Source: Plantago major (taxonomy: Eukaryota; Streptophyta; Magnoliopsida; Lamiales; Plantaginaceae). From it: a stretch of 64,000 bases of DNA. The translations under genes were made by a program, and so were the position numbers. Positions 34,383-46,590 of the stretch are shown piece after piece. Position 1 is the first letter of the stretch. The number at the start of each line of letters is the position of its first letter. The notes below the pieces were generated by a model. It did not search any database. It was not told where the DNA came from and was given only the letters and a program-made list of their open reading frames with translations. Location of the stretch: assembly GCA_026545765.1 (NCBI GenBank), contig CM048843.1:13229501-13293500 (forward strand), written 5' to 3'.

Positions 34383-34706
34383 CTTCCTCCTCCCTATTCA
34401 TATTATAACATGTTTTAAAATTTTCATAAAAATTAAGATAATTCTCTTTTCATTAATAATTTTAATAAAATATTAAAAACAAAAATATTAGTATTTTAAA
34501 TAAATAAATCCACCAATAAAATATGAGAAATATTCTTACTTTTTGTAGAGTCCAACATAAAATAAATGAATAATAATAAAATTAATGTGTTAGATATATA
34601 GAAAATGATGAAAACACAAAATCACATGGTAGAATCTTCTAAAACATCTTATATTAATCAAATAGTTAATAAGTTAAAACATCTTATAAAAAGAATATGA
34701 GAGAGT
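34383..34706. mobile_element. Stowaway-like MITE (ATAAGATGTTTT subfamily)
   Basis: The left end CTTCCTCCTCCCTATTCATA, leading to ATTATAACATGTTTT, is inverse to the right end AAAACATCTTATAAAAAG...GAGAGTA. TA is found at the left junction. The interior is AT-rich and non-coding. Confidence 0.6.
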
Positions 34707-34725
34707 ACTGAATTAATACCAATTA

Positions 34726-34955
34726 CTTCCTCGTCCGTCCCATATCCGATTTCCCATTTAATTTTTATGCTACAGGTTAATTCTAATTATATAGTAAAAA
34801 TTCATATTAAAAAGTTTAATATAAAAATAATGATTATACATACATATTATAATTTTTTAATTATATTTTTCTTATGTTTGCTGATTAATTTATTGTTAAA
34901 CAATGATTAAAATAGTCTATAAAAATAAAATGGAAACTTGATATAGGACGGAGTG
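34726..34955. mobile_element. Stowaway-like MITE
   Basis: CTTCCTCGTCCGTCCCATAT at the left pairs with ATATAGGACGGAGTG at the right. TA precedes the left end. The element is 230 bp, AT-rich and non-coding. Confidence 0.7.
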
Positions 34956-35059
34956 ATTACTATATACGAATTACATTACCCTCTGTTTTTAGTTTTTACT
35001 ACTGATAAGCCAGCCGCGAGTCGGCAATACAAAAGAGTAGTGAGGAAGTAATTAAGTAG

Positions 35060-35320
35060 TACTCTTTTCATCCGAGATCAAATGTTCTGTTTTGACTTTT
35101 TACGATCAACAAACTTCAACTTTTATTACATATTGGTTTTAAATCGTAATTGTAAATTGTTCAAATATATTGTATAATGAAAATTTTGGATATAAAGTTT
35201 CATTATACAATTTATTTAGTCACTTTTTATTTACGGTTAAAGATTAATTTATAGTTAAAGTTGAAATTTATTGACTGTGAAAAGTTAAAACAGGACATTT
35301 GATCAGAGACGGAGGAAATA
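35060..35320. mobile_element. Stowaway-like MITE
   Basis: The left part CATCCGAGATCAAATGTTCT with GTTTTGACTTTT pairs with the right part AAAAGTTAAAACAGGACATT...GAGACGGAGG. The inverted arms extend about 50 bp. Confidence 0.65.
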
Positions 35321-36706
35321 TTCATGAATTACTTTATAATAGGTCTCGATTAATAGGTCTCGATTAAGACCTGATGGATGGTGCTGCGTCTTGTGAACGT
35401 GCATTACAACCGCAACCATTACAATGTTACAACACAAAAATCAAGGTCTATCATCGATTTACATGGGTTATCCCTCCTCAATGTATCCAATATGAACAAT
35501 CTTCAATGCCATTACACCTGTGATCTTATCTCAAAGGTTGTTTTTCTTTTTAATATGTTTATAGGTTAAAAAAAAAGCGTAAGTATTTGTTTCATGAATA
35601 CTAGTGGATATACATATTGGTTTAGAATTCGTCCACAACCCCTCATTCTCGTCTAGACATACTAGGCGACGGGTAACCAAAATGACAACTAGATTTCATT
35701 GATTGGGAATGTCTCTCTCTTTACTTTGTGGAATTGACGATTTAGATATTTTCGAAAACAAAAAATTATTGTGGTTGATACATTATTTTACAAGGCCCGA
35801 AACACACTCTCACGGCCCACACACAGCGCACCGGTCATTGATCTGGCCCACCATCGGAGCGGGGCCGATGATGGATCCTCAAAAGTCCGACCCAAACCAT
35901 TACGATTCCTAGGTGTAGGATGGGTACACCTTATCTAGAAGGACATTGAATCGTCAAAAGTGGTACACGCTTGTTGCTTGGATTAGGACCTACTTACAAT
36001 TAATTGAATTGTACCACTGCTACTAGATGATTTCAACTAGAAATATTTGAATTGAAACAAACAGCAGGGTGGCCCGACATACTGTGATATCACTTGTTAT
36101 TTCGTAAAACCCCACAATATAATACCTTTTCTTAATGTAATACCCATAATTTTCGAATATGATTCTGCTGTTTGTGTTACTAATAAATACAGGGGCCACC
36201 CTTCTTAATTTCATGTTTGTAGAATTATTTTCCATCAGTCTTAATTTCATTCTATCTACTAGCTCACTTAATTGATCAATCCAGCTCATTCAATCCATCA
36301 GTTAAGCGTGATTTGTAATATTAGTCCACACTTATCTTAATTGATCAATGATCACCACCGGATTGGTTAATTGATATCTTCTTGAATGTTCATCTGCATC
36401 AAATCAGGGCCGACAAGTGACAATAATTTGATAACTAATTCGAGCTTTTAGATATAAATGAAATTTTACAAGAGTATATTAGAGTGTTTAGTTCACGTCA
36501 AGATTTAGGTTTTAATCATTTGAATCACCGATGTACAAGTTCTGGCATATCAATATGTAGTATTATTATTACATACATTTCCATTTCCAATTTGATTAAC
36601 ATACACAGCGAAGCAAAAGAGTTTGAAAAGAATTTATGGTTTGACTTGAAAAAAAAAAAAAACCAGCTCATTTTATTTCAACAACTTTTGTTGTTGTTGT
36701 TATATA
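35321..36706. other. intergenic DNA, no gene seen
   Basis: A short GC-rich patch at 35,790-35,900 (ACGGCCCACACACAGCG) stands out but has no recognisable product. A run of A's and TTG repeats lies at 36,648-36,700. Confidence 0.5.
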
Positions 36707-36965
36707 CTCCCTCCGTCATAGTTTCATTTACCCGTTTGACTTTTTCTGGTCAATATCGTTTAAGTTTGAGTTTGATTTACTCACATATGATACTTCTAAT
36801 GTATTTTTGAAAAATATATAATGAAAATTTAAAATGTAATATGTAATAATATGAATTTTTAAATTTTTTTATCAACATTATCTATGAGTAATTCGCAGAC
36901 GAAGTGTGTAAGCGTTGATCAGAAAAAGTCAAACGGGTAAATGAAACTGGGACGGTGGGAGGGAG
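36707..36965. mobile_element. Stowaway-like MITE
   Basis: The left end is CTCCCTCCGTCATAGTTTCA and the right end TGAAACTGGGACGGTGGGAG. The arms also share TTTACCCGTTTGACTTTTTC and its inverse. TA precedes the left end. Length is 259 bp. It looks the best preserved of the cluster. Confidence 0.75.
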
Positions 36966-38146
36966 AATATGAAATTAGGATATGATAATGTAATAATTGA
37001 TAATAGCCTCACGAATGAATGAATTAATTCGTCCAGTTCATGATTGGAAGCATCGTAATGTTGAGATTACACGTATCTTGCCATGGGTCCTTACATTATA
37101 TGTATTTATTTTAATTAATTAATACTACTACCGTCGCGTCTAAGTCGAATCAAGGATCAATGGATTGCACTTGAACTCATTTTTGTGCCAAGTTACTTGT
37201 ATATGATCTTTTTACTATTAAAGGAAACTAATTTTGTTTGTAAATTTGGATGGGATAGATGGAGTATAGCCGTAAATGAAACGAGATATGTATACTCGAT
37301 GTCGGTTTGAAATAAAATTTTAATTGAGAGAATTTTAGTTGAATTATAATTGATGAATTATAATTAAATTTTAATTAAGTTGTAATATTTGTGTTTAATA
37401 TAGATTTAAAAATTTATAGGTTTTTGTAGTGTTGTAAGTTTTAATTGAATTAGTCTCAATTAAAATAGATCGATATTACATGAGTTAAAATTATTTTAAC
37501 GGTCGAATACGAAAGTAAATTGGATTCAATTGAAATGGGAAGTAATTGTGTTCCAAACAATCATGTCTATATATGGGATTATCCGCTTCCTTTTGAAATA
37601 GTTAAACTACAATGGTCACAGTCTTAACTTCTCCGACGTTGCTACATTTACATTTTTAACTTATGATAGTAAATAAACACTAAATATCACATCATATTTG
37701 TGAATTGTGAATTGTGAATTTTACGGTTTACCGTATTTCAGAGACTTTAGAATTAACGGTTTGCAGAATTGTAATTAATCAACAGTCGCGAGTTAATTGG
37801 TTTAGGAGGTTCAAAACCGAAGATTAAATATCAGCCGTTGGATGAATCTTCTGTTACAGATCTACAGAGTCCTTCCCATCACGGTTTGTTAGACCCCGGA
37901 TCTGAGGCCGTCTTCATCGGTGATACCATTTTCTCAGTGGCGATGACCCATGTGGGACCCACTACTGATGAGGTGAGACCACCAACTGTGGGACTCACTG
38001 CTATAGTGAGAGGGTGAGACCACCGGGGTCGAATTTTAAGAGCGACGTGTATTAATGAGAGACCTAAGAAACAGATTGATATTCTTCATTATATGTATAA
38101 TGTTTTAAGCAATACCAATAATGTTTATGAGTTAATATTTTATATC

Positions 38147-38148
<2 letters not shown>
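36966..38148. other. intergenic DNA, no gene seen
   Basis: A possible short MITE lies at 37,127-37,265 (CTACCGTCGCGTCTAAGTCG ... GGGATAGATGGAGTA). The stretch 37,860-38,030 is GC-richer with a GTGAGACCACC duplication (37,974 and 38,016) but no coding frame is recognised. Confidence 0.45.

Positions 38149-38237
<89 letters not shown>
38149..38237. repeat. (TA)n microsatellite
   Basis: About 44 TA units, uninterrupted. Confidence 0.95.
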
Positions 38238-38240
<3 letters not shown>

Positions 38241-39168
38241 TTTAGTAAAACCTTTAATGTTTTTTAATAACTTTAACGTTTGTCCGTCTATTTTTGTCAC
38301 TCTATAAGACCGTCTATCAGAAGACTTACTCTCTTTCTATAAATTTTTATATTTATTCTTTGTGAGAATGTGTGTTGGTGAGCTAGGGTTTATCATAGCT
38401 TGAGAGATCTAGGTGAATTGTAGAGCGAAATCTGTTATTATAATTCACTAGAATTCGTGTAACACGCTACATTATATATTCACATTATTTTTCCTTCATT
38501 TGCAAACTTTATGTACTCAATGTATATTTAGCGTATTATATTATAACTACATAAATTAAAACGACTGTTGTTTATATACATTGAAAATATAAGTTGCCAC
38601 CTCGATAAACAATAAATCACAACTCCCCAAAAATTTATTTTGTACTATTTCAAACCAGTAAGCTATGTTACAAAAAGAGAGGATGTCAACCTCTTAGTCG
38701 GTACCCGTTCATGAAATCCATCCTTAACTCTGATCTTAATGAGCACAAGTAACGCGCAATGCATGAGAAATTTCAAGTCTTTCTACACTTCTCTTATGAA
38801 TAACCTACATAGAAGTACTTGCCTAGGTATCACAAGCTACAAAACATACTATCATATATTTTTTTAATTTCCTTAAAATTTATAATTTATAAATTTATCA
38901 CGCGCAATAATATCATACATATAATTATACAAATAGATTCAATTTCCTTAAAATTTATATAAAACTTAAAGGTAAACCTTGTAGAGGTGATGAAATCATG
39001 AAACTCCACTCCCCTCGTTGATGGAAAGCCAGAACAGATATACAATTTTCTTTCAGAATTCGTAATTGTTTATCGGACTTGTGGATTATATTTTTGCACC
39101 TTTAGCTATGCTTGTCTTTTCTGCTGGTTGAATTACTGAATTTGGGAGATCATTTCAAATTTTGTGTT
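38238..39168. other. intergenic DNA, no gene seen
   Basis: AT-rich sequence. The words ATTTCCTTAAAATTTATA recur near 38,868 and 38,941, suggesting a minor local duplication. Confidence 0.5.
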
Positions 39169-39348
39169 TTAATCATGTGGAGCAGCTTGGGAGCTGATAA
39201 TGGTCTTACACCAAGTAAGAAAAGGCGTAGAAAAAACATCAAACAATATAGGGCATCTAAGAAAACAAACAAAAGTAAGAGAGTCATTAGGAAATTGACC
39301 AATAATCCCATTCTTGAGTTGGACTTGGAGTAAATTCCCAAATTCCCA

Positions 39349-39383
<35 letters not shown>

Positions 39384-39766
39384 CCCACCCCATTTCTTCA
39401 GCCACTTTCAGAGGCCTCGGCTGCACAGCCTCCTCACAAATCTCTGTACCAGCGGTGATAAGAACTTCCGCCAATTGGGAAACTAAGAAAGTGAAAACGA
39501 AGAGATTTAAGAGCAAGAGAAGTGGGAATAACAGCAAGCTACCTGCCTACCTGGTAGTAGTAGTAGTAGTAATAGTAACAATTCTGTTGTAGTGATGAGT
39601 AGCGGAAACCCAATTTCGCAATCTTCGCTTTCTCTGGCATTGTTACATTGGAACTCAACAACAATAGATTCAAGTCTCGCTGGAATTGAGGCATTGAGGA
39701 AAAAGATGTTACAGAATACAGATTAATAGAAGGGGAAAGAGATAGAGAGAAGTCTATTGTTTATAA
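39169..39766 (-). other. possible small minus-strand gene (weak candidate)
   Basis: On the minus strand a TATA-like TTATAAACAAT (about 39,755-39,765) is followed by a CT-rich leader and several ATGs (for example near 39,695 and 39,640). A downstream open frame from about 39,546 to 39,169 starts with a strongly hydrophobic leader (LLLFPLLLLLNLFVFTFLVS) and contains EEAVQPRPLKVAEEMGW and a methionine run from the CAT microsatellite. That frame has no ATG of its own before the leader, and the first upstream ATG frames close quickly. A spliced gene or chance are both possible. I do not recognise a family. Confidence 0.2.
39352..39383. repeat. (CAT)n microsatellite
   Basis: About ten CAT units. 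This is the source of a methionine run on the minus strand. Confidence 0.95.
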
Positions 39767-40081
39767 GGAAGCGAGTTTTGCTCTGGTATGCGCGTGAAAA
39801 TATCATCCTACACGCGCCAAGTTTTTGGTTATATACTACCTACCTATAATACATGTGCAGTGCTTATTCGGAGAAAGAATAAAATCAGTTGATTTTTATA
39901 TAGATGTATGTTTGATTCTCAAACCGAACCATGTAGTTGTTCGCCTTGGTTACTCATTGATCTAAAGCTTGCGTCAGCGTGATTCATGATTATTCCATTA
40001 AGATTAATTGATTCGTTTAAGAAGAAGTTATTCGTTTGTTGAATCCATGTAATTAGTTATACAAACAATATTGGCCTTTAA

Positions 40082-40210
40082 ACATGTAGAGTTGCATGTT
40101 TGTTTTTCACTCCCGACTCTTCTGGGGTACAATCAAATTAAAAACATATAGAGTTGCATGTTTGTTTTTCACTCCTAAGTTTCTCCTCGGGTACAATTAA
40201 TCAAATTAAA
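40082..40210. repeat. two-copy tandem duplication, about 62 bp unit
   Basis: AGAGTTGCATGTTTGTTTTT is present at about 40,088 and 40,150, each followed by CACTCC and a GGGTACAAT(T)AA stretch. Confidence 0.75.
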
Positions 40211-40574
40211 AGCTGGTCAACTCAAGATTTCAGGGGCACTAAGCGAATGTAACTGTTTGTTTCTCCAATGTCCATTTCCGTCAGTTGATCGACAAGGGCT
40301 TCATTTGAAACGAGAATCATTCTTCATTTCCAACGAGAATCATTGAAATACTGATTTCAGGTTAAGCATCTTACTCAAATCAATTATGGTCATACCAATG
40401 GAGGCAAACAATAATTGAAGGTCGGATAGAACCAGTTAATAAAATTTTAGATACTTTAATATTAGTGTTTCACAACTATCTCTGCAAGATATTTCGAAAC
40501 CGGGGACTTATTATATGAGAAAATAAGTTTGATCTTATAGTTAACCAAGTCAAAAGGGTCTTGACTCAACAAGA

Positions 40575-40930
40575 AAGGTTCGCCGTTAAGATCATCATAG
40601 CCTTACTATTATCGAGAGAAGAAAAGTTCCCTCAAAAGGCTCCGACCTAGAAATGTTTCCCGACAAGCTCATCTTCACTATAATATTATCAAGTGAAAGT
40701 TTTCCGAAAAGGTTTAGACCTTAAAAGGTTCCTCGATATGCTCATCTTCACTATAGTATTATCAAGATAAGAAAGGTTCACCGAAAAGCCTTCGGCCTTA
40801 AAAGGTTCCCTGGCAAAGTCAATTTGGTAACGTCTCATTTATGTATCATATTTGAAGAAAGGTTCTCCGAAAAAGCACCAACCTTAAAAGGTTTCCTGTT
40901 AAAGTCAACTTGGTTATTGTCTCATCTATA
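40575..40930. repeat. degenerate tandem repeat, about 80-bp unit, four copies
   Basis: The words AAAGGTTCNCCGAAAAG, CCTTAAAAGGTTCC and CTCATCTTCACTATA recur in order about every 75-100 bp, with diverged fillers. No coding frame runs through them. Confidence 0.6.
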
Positions 40931-42594
40931 TAAAGTCAATTTGGTGACATCTCCTAAAGTTTCATCATATAATTTAATTGAACATTTTACATTTTCGGTT
41001 TAAGATTAATTTTTAATCATATTGACCGAAAAAAGTCAAAGTGGAAAGTTTGTAATGTGATGGAATGATGGAGCATATGACATCATACGAGTATGTTGTG
41101 GAAAAACTTTCATACTTTCAAGGATGCAAATGTAAGATATTAAACATGGGTGGGTATAAGATATAATTGCACAAAAGTGAGGGGGTGTATATGTGAATTT
41201 CCCTATATGTTAAAGACCTTTTTGGTTTGGCCGTTGATTGAGCTTTTTAAACATTGATTAATAAAAGTTACTCCGCCTGAGGACAAACTTTGCTAGACAT
41301 GCAAATCCATACAAAATATATGATACAATATCTATGTATTACATTAACCAAAAAAAGTTTGAAGCCATTCTAGGCTATCTACCTTATTTAATTATGTGGC
41401 AAATCTCTATTCTGATTGGTCCGTTTTAATCTTTTGATTCTGATTGGTCCATTTCAAAACTACAATTCATGTGTTTAAATTGTTGCCATAAAATCCTTTT
41501 TGTGTAATTATTGTAGCCAAAACATTCACTCAGTAATTGTATCTAATTATGGAATATTTGAATTGTAATTTGTACCCTAATACATAGCAAATCTACTCCT
41601 CGGGCTAAATAATGTATATTCTCCCTTATTTTGTCTTTTCTTATGATAATTTTGAGGACTTTCGGAACGGGCGGGGAATTAAACTAGGTCCATCGGTGAA
41701 TTGGCAGTCAGCTAAAAGTTTGGGTGTCGAATTGTAAAGCCTGGACTCAGGGAATTGCTATATGATTTTCATTTTGAGATTTCTTATTTGTTGAATGCCT
41801 AATTTTCGATTTCATATCGTAATCTCAATTGATTTGGTAGAATTTGATTGTCATTTCATCCATATATATCTCAAGTTTTGATACCCGTGTGTTTTTGCAC
41901 CAATTCATTTTGACGGACTTGATAGAGACGATGAACAAACAAGAAAAATTTCATGCACAATATCATAGCAGTAAGTGTTAATAGCTCATGATTTGAAGCT
42001 ACCAAAGTTATTTGGTTCAAGCAAGTTCGTATTCTGAAGAAATTATGATGTTGTAAATTTTCACAAGTGGACTAATAATGGGATTTTGTTAGAGCATAAA
42101 GATTGGACTCATGTTATCGACACTAAAGAACCTTCTCCTTTTGGGTTATCGTTAAATTATTTTTGTGTGGATATGTTTAGTTAACTTTTAATGTTGGATT
42201 ATAAACCTCATAATGGTTTTGTATAATCTGATTAATTTGAGTTTTCTTTAATGATGAAATGAAAGTTCATAATTAGTTTACTGATATTTCCAAAGTGTTT
42301 TATGATTCAAAAGGAATTGGGTAGAGAATAATAACAACAACATCTGAAATCTTGAAAATCAAGCAAGTAAATGGATCTTATGGAGCATTTTTGGGTCGGA
42401 AAGTTCTGGAATTTGCCTTTGTTAGTTAGAAGTTAAAACTTACAAATGTGTTGAGTGACGGTTTTATGCTCAAATAATTTTTTTTTATTCCACACTTCAG
42501 TTATCAGTTTCTTTCTTCTCTCTTTCTTCCATGTTCGCTAATTGTTTACTCCATCGTGCAATCATAAATTTTTCGTTTTGATATATGGTCAACA

Positions 42595-42830
42595 CACTAC
42601 AAGAAAACCTGTTCCTAGCCTCGGCAAATTAGCGACAGATTTTATCCGTCGCTAGCTAGCGACGAATCGCTAGCTCTAGCGACGGATAAAATTCGTCGCT
42701 AGTTCTAACGACGGATAATCATTTCCGTCGTTATATTTAAAGACGGAGAGGCTTATCCGTCGTTATGTAACGACGGATAGTCTTATCCGTCGTTAAATCT
42801 AGCGACGGATAATCTATCCATCGCTAGATT
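42595..42830. repeat. left terminal and subterminal repeats of CACTA C
   Basis: Repeated TAGCGACGGATAA and TTATCCGTCGCTA in head-to-head pairs, with an AACGACGGATA/TATCCGTCGTTA variant. Confidence 0.85.
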
Positions 42831-43674
42831 CGTTGACCAAAATTGGAAAAGAAATTAAAAAATGGGAAAAGAAATTTAAAAAAAAAAATAATCGAAAAAT
42901 GAAAATCTAGCAATGGATAGGACTATCCGTCGTTAGACTTTCAGGTTTTTACGGGAAGTAGAATGCTTCCCTCCCCATTTTTCTTCTTCCTCATTCTTCT
43001 TCCTTTCTTCTCCCCATTTCGGCCAAAGCAAATCCCGTCCAAATCTCAACCATTTAGGCCATTCTTCGTGTACATTTGAAGCTCGTGAATCAAGGAGGTC
43101 AATTCTGCCGTCAATCTCAAATTTCATCCGCTCATTTCTCCGGATTCGAAGGTAAACCCTAATTTTTTATATTTGGGGATTTTGTTACTTAGAACTTAGT
43201 TTAGTTGTAACTAGGTAATGTTTTACCTTTGAGATGTGCAATTGATATATATTGATTGTGAATTTGAATTTTTAGTATAATGTTAGGATGTTTGTAAGTA
43301 TGTAGGGCTTTTAATTAATTTGATATTGGTGTATATTTAGTAAAATTATGAAGATTTAGTACCTCGTTTTGAAACCCTAACTTTTTGACATATTTGGAAA
43401 ATTTAGTTAATTTAGACTAATTTAAGCAATTGTATGTTTACTAACTAGTTAATTAACTTTGAGATCTGCAATTGTTTGAATTGTTAATTAGTATAATGTT
43501 AAGTATGTTAATTAAGATTTGCAATTGTTTCATTTGATAAATTTATACATGTACTAGATTATAAATTATGAGAATTTAATGGTGTGTTGATATAATTTGG
43601 TTATTACATTCGTAAAATGCATGTAATTTATAATTTATAAATTCGTATTAAAGGGTTGGAATGCTTTATTTGTA
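42831..43674 (+). other. 5' leader and first intron of CACTA C
   Basis: A pyrimidine-rich leader (42,960-43,140) ends near GAAG followed by GTAAACC, a donor-like site at about 43,153. It is followed by about 500 bp of AT-rich intron-like DNA. No protein domain is seen. Confidence 0.5.
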
Positions 43675-43791
43675 ATGGGAATTTTGGTAAGAGACAAAAA
43701 CTTTATAACATGCAAGAAATGGGGAAATGGGAATCGAGTTGAAAAAATACGATCTAATCAATTCAAACGTGTCAGGTTATATAATCATCCA

Positions 43792-44100
43792 ATGAACACC
43801 GATCGTTCATGGATGTACCAAAGGATAGTTAATGGCAGAGTTTTACCTAGTTTTGTGGAAGGTGTTGGTGCCTTTGTTACATTTGCACTGACACAGACTA
43901 ATTGTTTGAGTGGGGGGATGATGAAGTGCCCTTGCACCCAGTATAAATGTAGGAATAAGCAATTTTTACCTCCAGAAACGGTAGTGGAACACTTGAAACG
44001 TAAGGGGTTTGTAGCTGAGTATGAGGTATGGACTTCTCATGGTGAGACATACAAGCCGTTCATGGATTATGAGAATTTGGGGAAGCGTGAAAACAGGAAA
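43792..44100 (+). pseudogene. Tnp-associated domain (PF13963-like) of CACTA C
   Basis: Starting at the ATG of MNTDRSWMYQRI, the frame shows GVGAFVTFALTQ, MMKCPCTQYKCRN, VVEHLKRKGFVAEYEVW and HGE. This is the small cysteine/histidine domain that precedes the DDE domain in plant CACTA transposases and is thought to assist DNA binding. The frame is also open upstream to an ATG at 43,675, but the family normally starts at the MD(R/K)SWM block, so 43,792 is preferred. The reading frame changes near 44,100, just before Transposase_21. Confidence 0.8.
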
Positions 44101-44102
44101 CT

Positions 44103-45715
44103 GTGATGGGAAGTACTCAAAATACTTCTACATCTGATGCTAATAATGATCATGAACGGGTTGAGCAAATGGTATATGATATTGCGGGTCCAGAGTTCAT
44201 GGACATCAGGGAGCCAGTAACCGAGGGGGATGCGGAGGAGCCTCCGAATCCTGAGGATCAGGTCTTCTTCGACTTGATGGAATCCGCAAAGAAGCCAGTT
44301 TATCCGAGGTGTAAGCACATCGAATTGTCATTGTTGGCTCGGCTAATGAGTTGTAAGGCTAATGGCCAGCAATCTGAATCGAGCTTCAATGAATGGGTAC
44401 AAGTAATGTCGGAGCTTTGTCCAGAACCAAACCTAGTTCCCACCAACTTTTACCAGGCGAAGAAAAAGATGCGAGGGATGGGGTTGCCCATGGAAACCAT
44501 AGATTGTTGTGAGGTTATGTGCATGATTTATTGGGAGGAGGATAAAGATCTACTGAAGTGCAAGTTCTGTGGTAAGGATCGGTACAAGCGTTACAAGGAG
44601 GGCGCCTCAAAGAAACGTCAGAAGAAAAATCTCCCACATAAGAAAATGTGGTATTTCCCTCTAGCACCTCGTTTGAAGAGGTTGTACGCTTCAAGTGCTT
44701 GTGCTGATAAAATGCGGTGGCACAAGGAGAGAGTAATCCCGGTAGAGGGTAGAATGGAGCATCCATCAGACTCACCTGCATGGAAACACTTCGACGAGAG
44801 CTATCCGGAGTTCTGAGAACTAGAAATGTACGATTGGGCCTTTGTACAGATGGTTTTAACCCCTTTGGAAGTGACCGGAAGTACTCTTGTTGGCGATTAT
44901 CTTGACACCGTCTGCCCCGGTGAGTGCATGAAGGAACCTTTCATGTTCTTGACTGCTTTGGTGCCCGGTCCATATGATCCAGGACAGAAGGTGGATGTGT
45001 TCTTGCAGCCCCTAATCAAGGAGCTGATCGTGTTGTGGGAAAAAGGTATCCCAGCATATGATGTGTCAACGAAGAAGAACTTCAACTTGAGAGCAGCACT
45101 ACTGTGGACCGTGAGTGATTTTCCACCTTACTCCATGCTATCTGGAAGGAAAACCGCGGGGGGTAATGCTTGTCCACATTGTCTGGACGACAGTAGTGCA
45201 TTTAGGCTGAAGGAGAGCGGAAAGGAATGTTGGTTTGATCATCGTAGGTTTCTATCAAAAGATCATCCGTTCAGGAAGAACAAGACTCAATTCTTGAAAG
45301 GTCGAGTAGAAATGAAAGGGCCCCCGACAAAACTTACTGGTGCACAGATACTTGCAGAGATAGAAAGGTTGGGTCTTATGAAAGTAACTGAACTTGGGTC
45401 GGAGAAGCATAACGATAAAATTAGCAAAAATTGTGGATGGAAGAAGAGAAGCATCTTCTGGGACTTGCCTTATTGGAGCACTCTTCTTATCCGTCACAAC
45501 TTGAATTTCATGCACATTGAGAAGAACGTGTTCGAAAACTGCTTCAACACGATTTGCAACATTAAAGGGAAAACAAAGGATACAGTTAAATCTAGATCTG
45601 AGTTGGATACATTTTGTAATAGGCCTGAGTTGACAAAGCGGACTGATAAGGGACTGTGGCCCAAGGCAGCCTACACAATTGACATTGAAGCTAGGAACAA
45701 GCTGTTTGATTGGGT
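44103..45715 (+). pseudogene. Transposase_21 (TnpD-like DDE transposase) of CACTA C
   Basis: The N-terminal half reads HIELSLLARLMSCKA, MWYFPLAPRLKRLYAS and HPSDSPAWKHFDESYPEF (to 44,814). The C-terminal half reads CMKEPFMFLTALVPGP, VDVFLQPLIKELIVLW, LRAALLWTVSDFPPYS and FWDLPYWSTLLIRHNLN. These are diagnostic of the CACTA catalytic protein that cuts element ends. The stretch that normally reads GLCTDGFNPFG is present at about 44,835-44,868 but in a different frame from both flanks, with a stop at 44,814-44,816 between. The frame shifts again near 45,715. The element therefore cannot make a full DDE protein. Transposase_21 in intact relatives is about 500 residues or more, and the pieces here account for most of it. 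Confidence 0.88.
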
Positions 45716-46516
45716 GAGGGGATTGAAGTTCCCGACGGTTATTCATCGAACTTGGGAGGGTGTGTGGATTTGAAGAAGACGAAGATGTATGGGATGAAGA
45801 ACCACGATTGCCATGTGTACATGGAGAGGCTTCTCCATGTTGCATTTCGAGAACTACTACCTAAGCCTATATGGAGCGCTCTCGCCGATCTGAGCTTATT
45901 TTTCAAGAATTTATGCTCAAGGGTGCTTGAGGATGAAGTGTTAGCAAATCTTGAAAGCAACATACCATTGATTCTATGCAAGCTCGAGCGTATCTTTCCA
46001 CCGAGCTTCTTTGATTCTATGGAGCACTTGCCGGTTCACCTCCTACATGAAGCGAGACTTGCTGGACCGGTTCAGTATCGATGGATGTATCCATTCGAGA
46101 GGTGTGTAATAAAGGCATCCATTTACTTAAAATGTTCTTTTTTCCGAAGGAACATTATCTTACCTAAATATATATACAACTTACAGGTATTTGGGAAAAT
46201 TGAAGAAGTACGTCAGCAACAAAGGTAAGCCTGAGGGGTCGATGGCCAATGCATACGTGAGACAAGAAGCTGCCATCTTCTGGAGCTATTACTTTGGAGA
46301 CCACGTGTCCACTAAGGCATCTAGGACGGCCAAAAATGCAGACACATATGAAGTTCAAGAGGATGATGAAGTTACACTTTCAATATTTAGGATCTCAGGT
46401 AGACCTTTGGGCGAAAGGAATACAGAATGGCTGACAGATAAGGAGGTGAAGGCAGCTCACTATTATGTCCTCTCGAACTGTGCTGAAGTTGATAAATTTA
46501 TGAAGATCTTTGCTAG
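45715..46516 (+). pseudogene. DUF4218 region of CACTA C, two exons
   Basis: Exon 1 (to 46,101) carries SHDCHVYME-like NHDCHVYMERLLHVAFREL and FFDSMEHLPVHLLHEARLAG ending YPFER. An 85-bp intron (46,102-46,186, GT...ACAG) follows. Exon 2 (46,187-46,516) starts YLGKLKKYVSNKGKPEGSMA and ends VDKFMKIFAR. DUF4218 is the conserved domain between Transposase_21 and DUF4216 in plant CACTA proteins. Its biochemical role is not established. The phase across the intron agrees. Confidence 0.82.
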
Positions 46517-46590
46517 GTGAGCAGCTTACTTATTATAACACATAAATTTGAACTTCTAACTACTATCTAATCATGTCATCATGTCCACAG

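Larger units (their letters stand above)
39767..42594. other. intergenic DNA, no gene seen
   Basis: AT-rich and non-coding apart from the repeats listed separately (40,082-40,210 and 40,575-40,930). No transposon ends were delimited before CACTA C. Confidence 0.5.

Noticed and set aside
44515-44781. Minus-strand open frames opposite the CACTA C transposase
   Set aside because: Shadows of the plus-strand coding sequence without motifs of their own.
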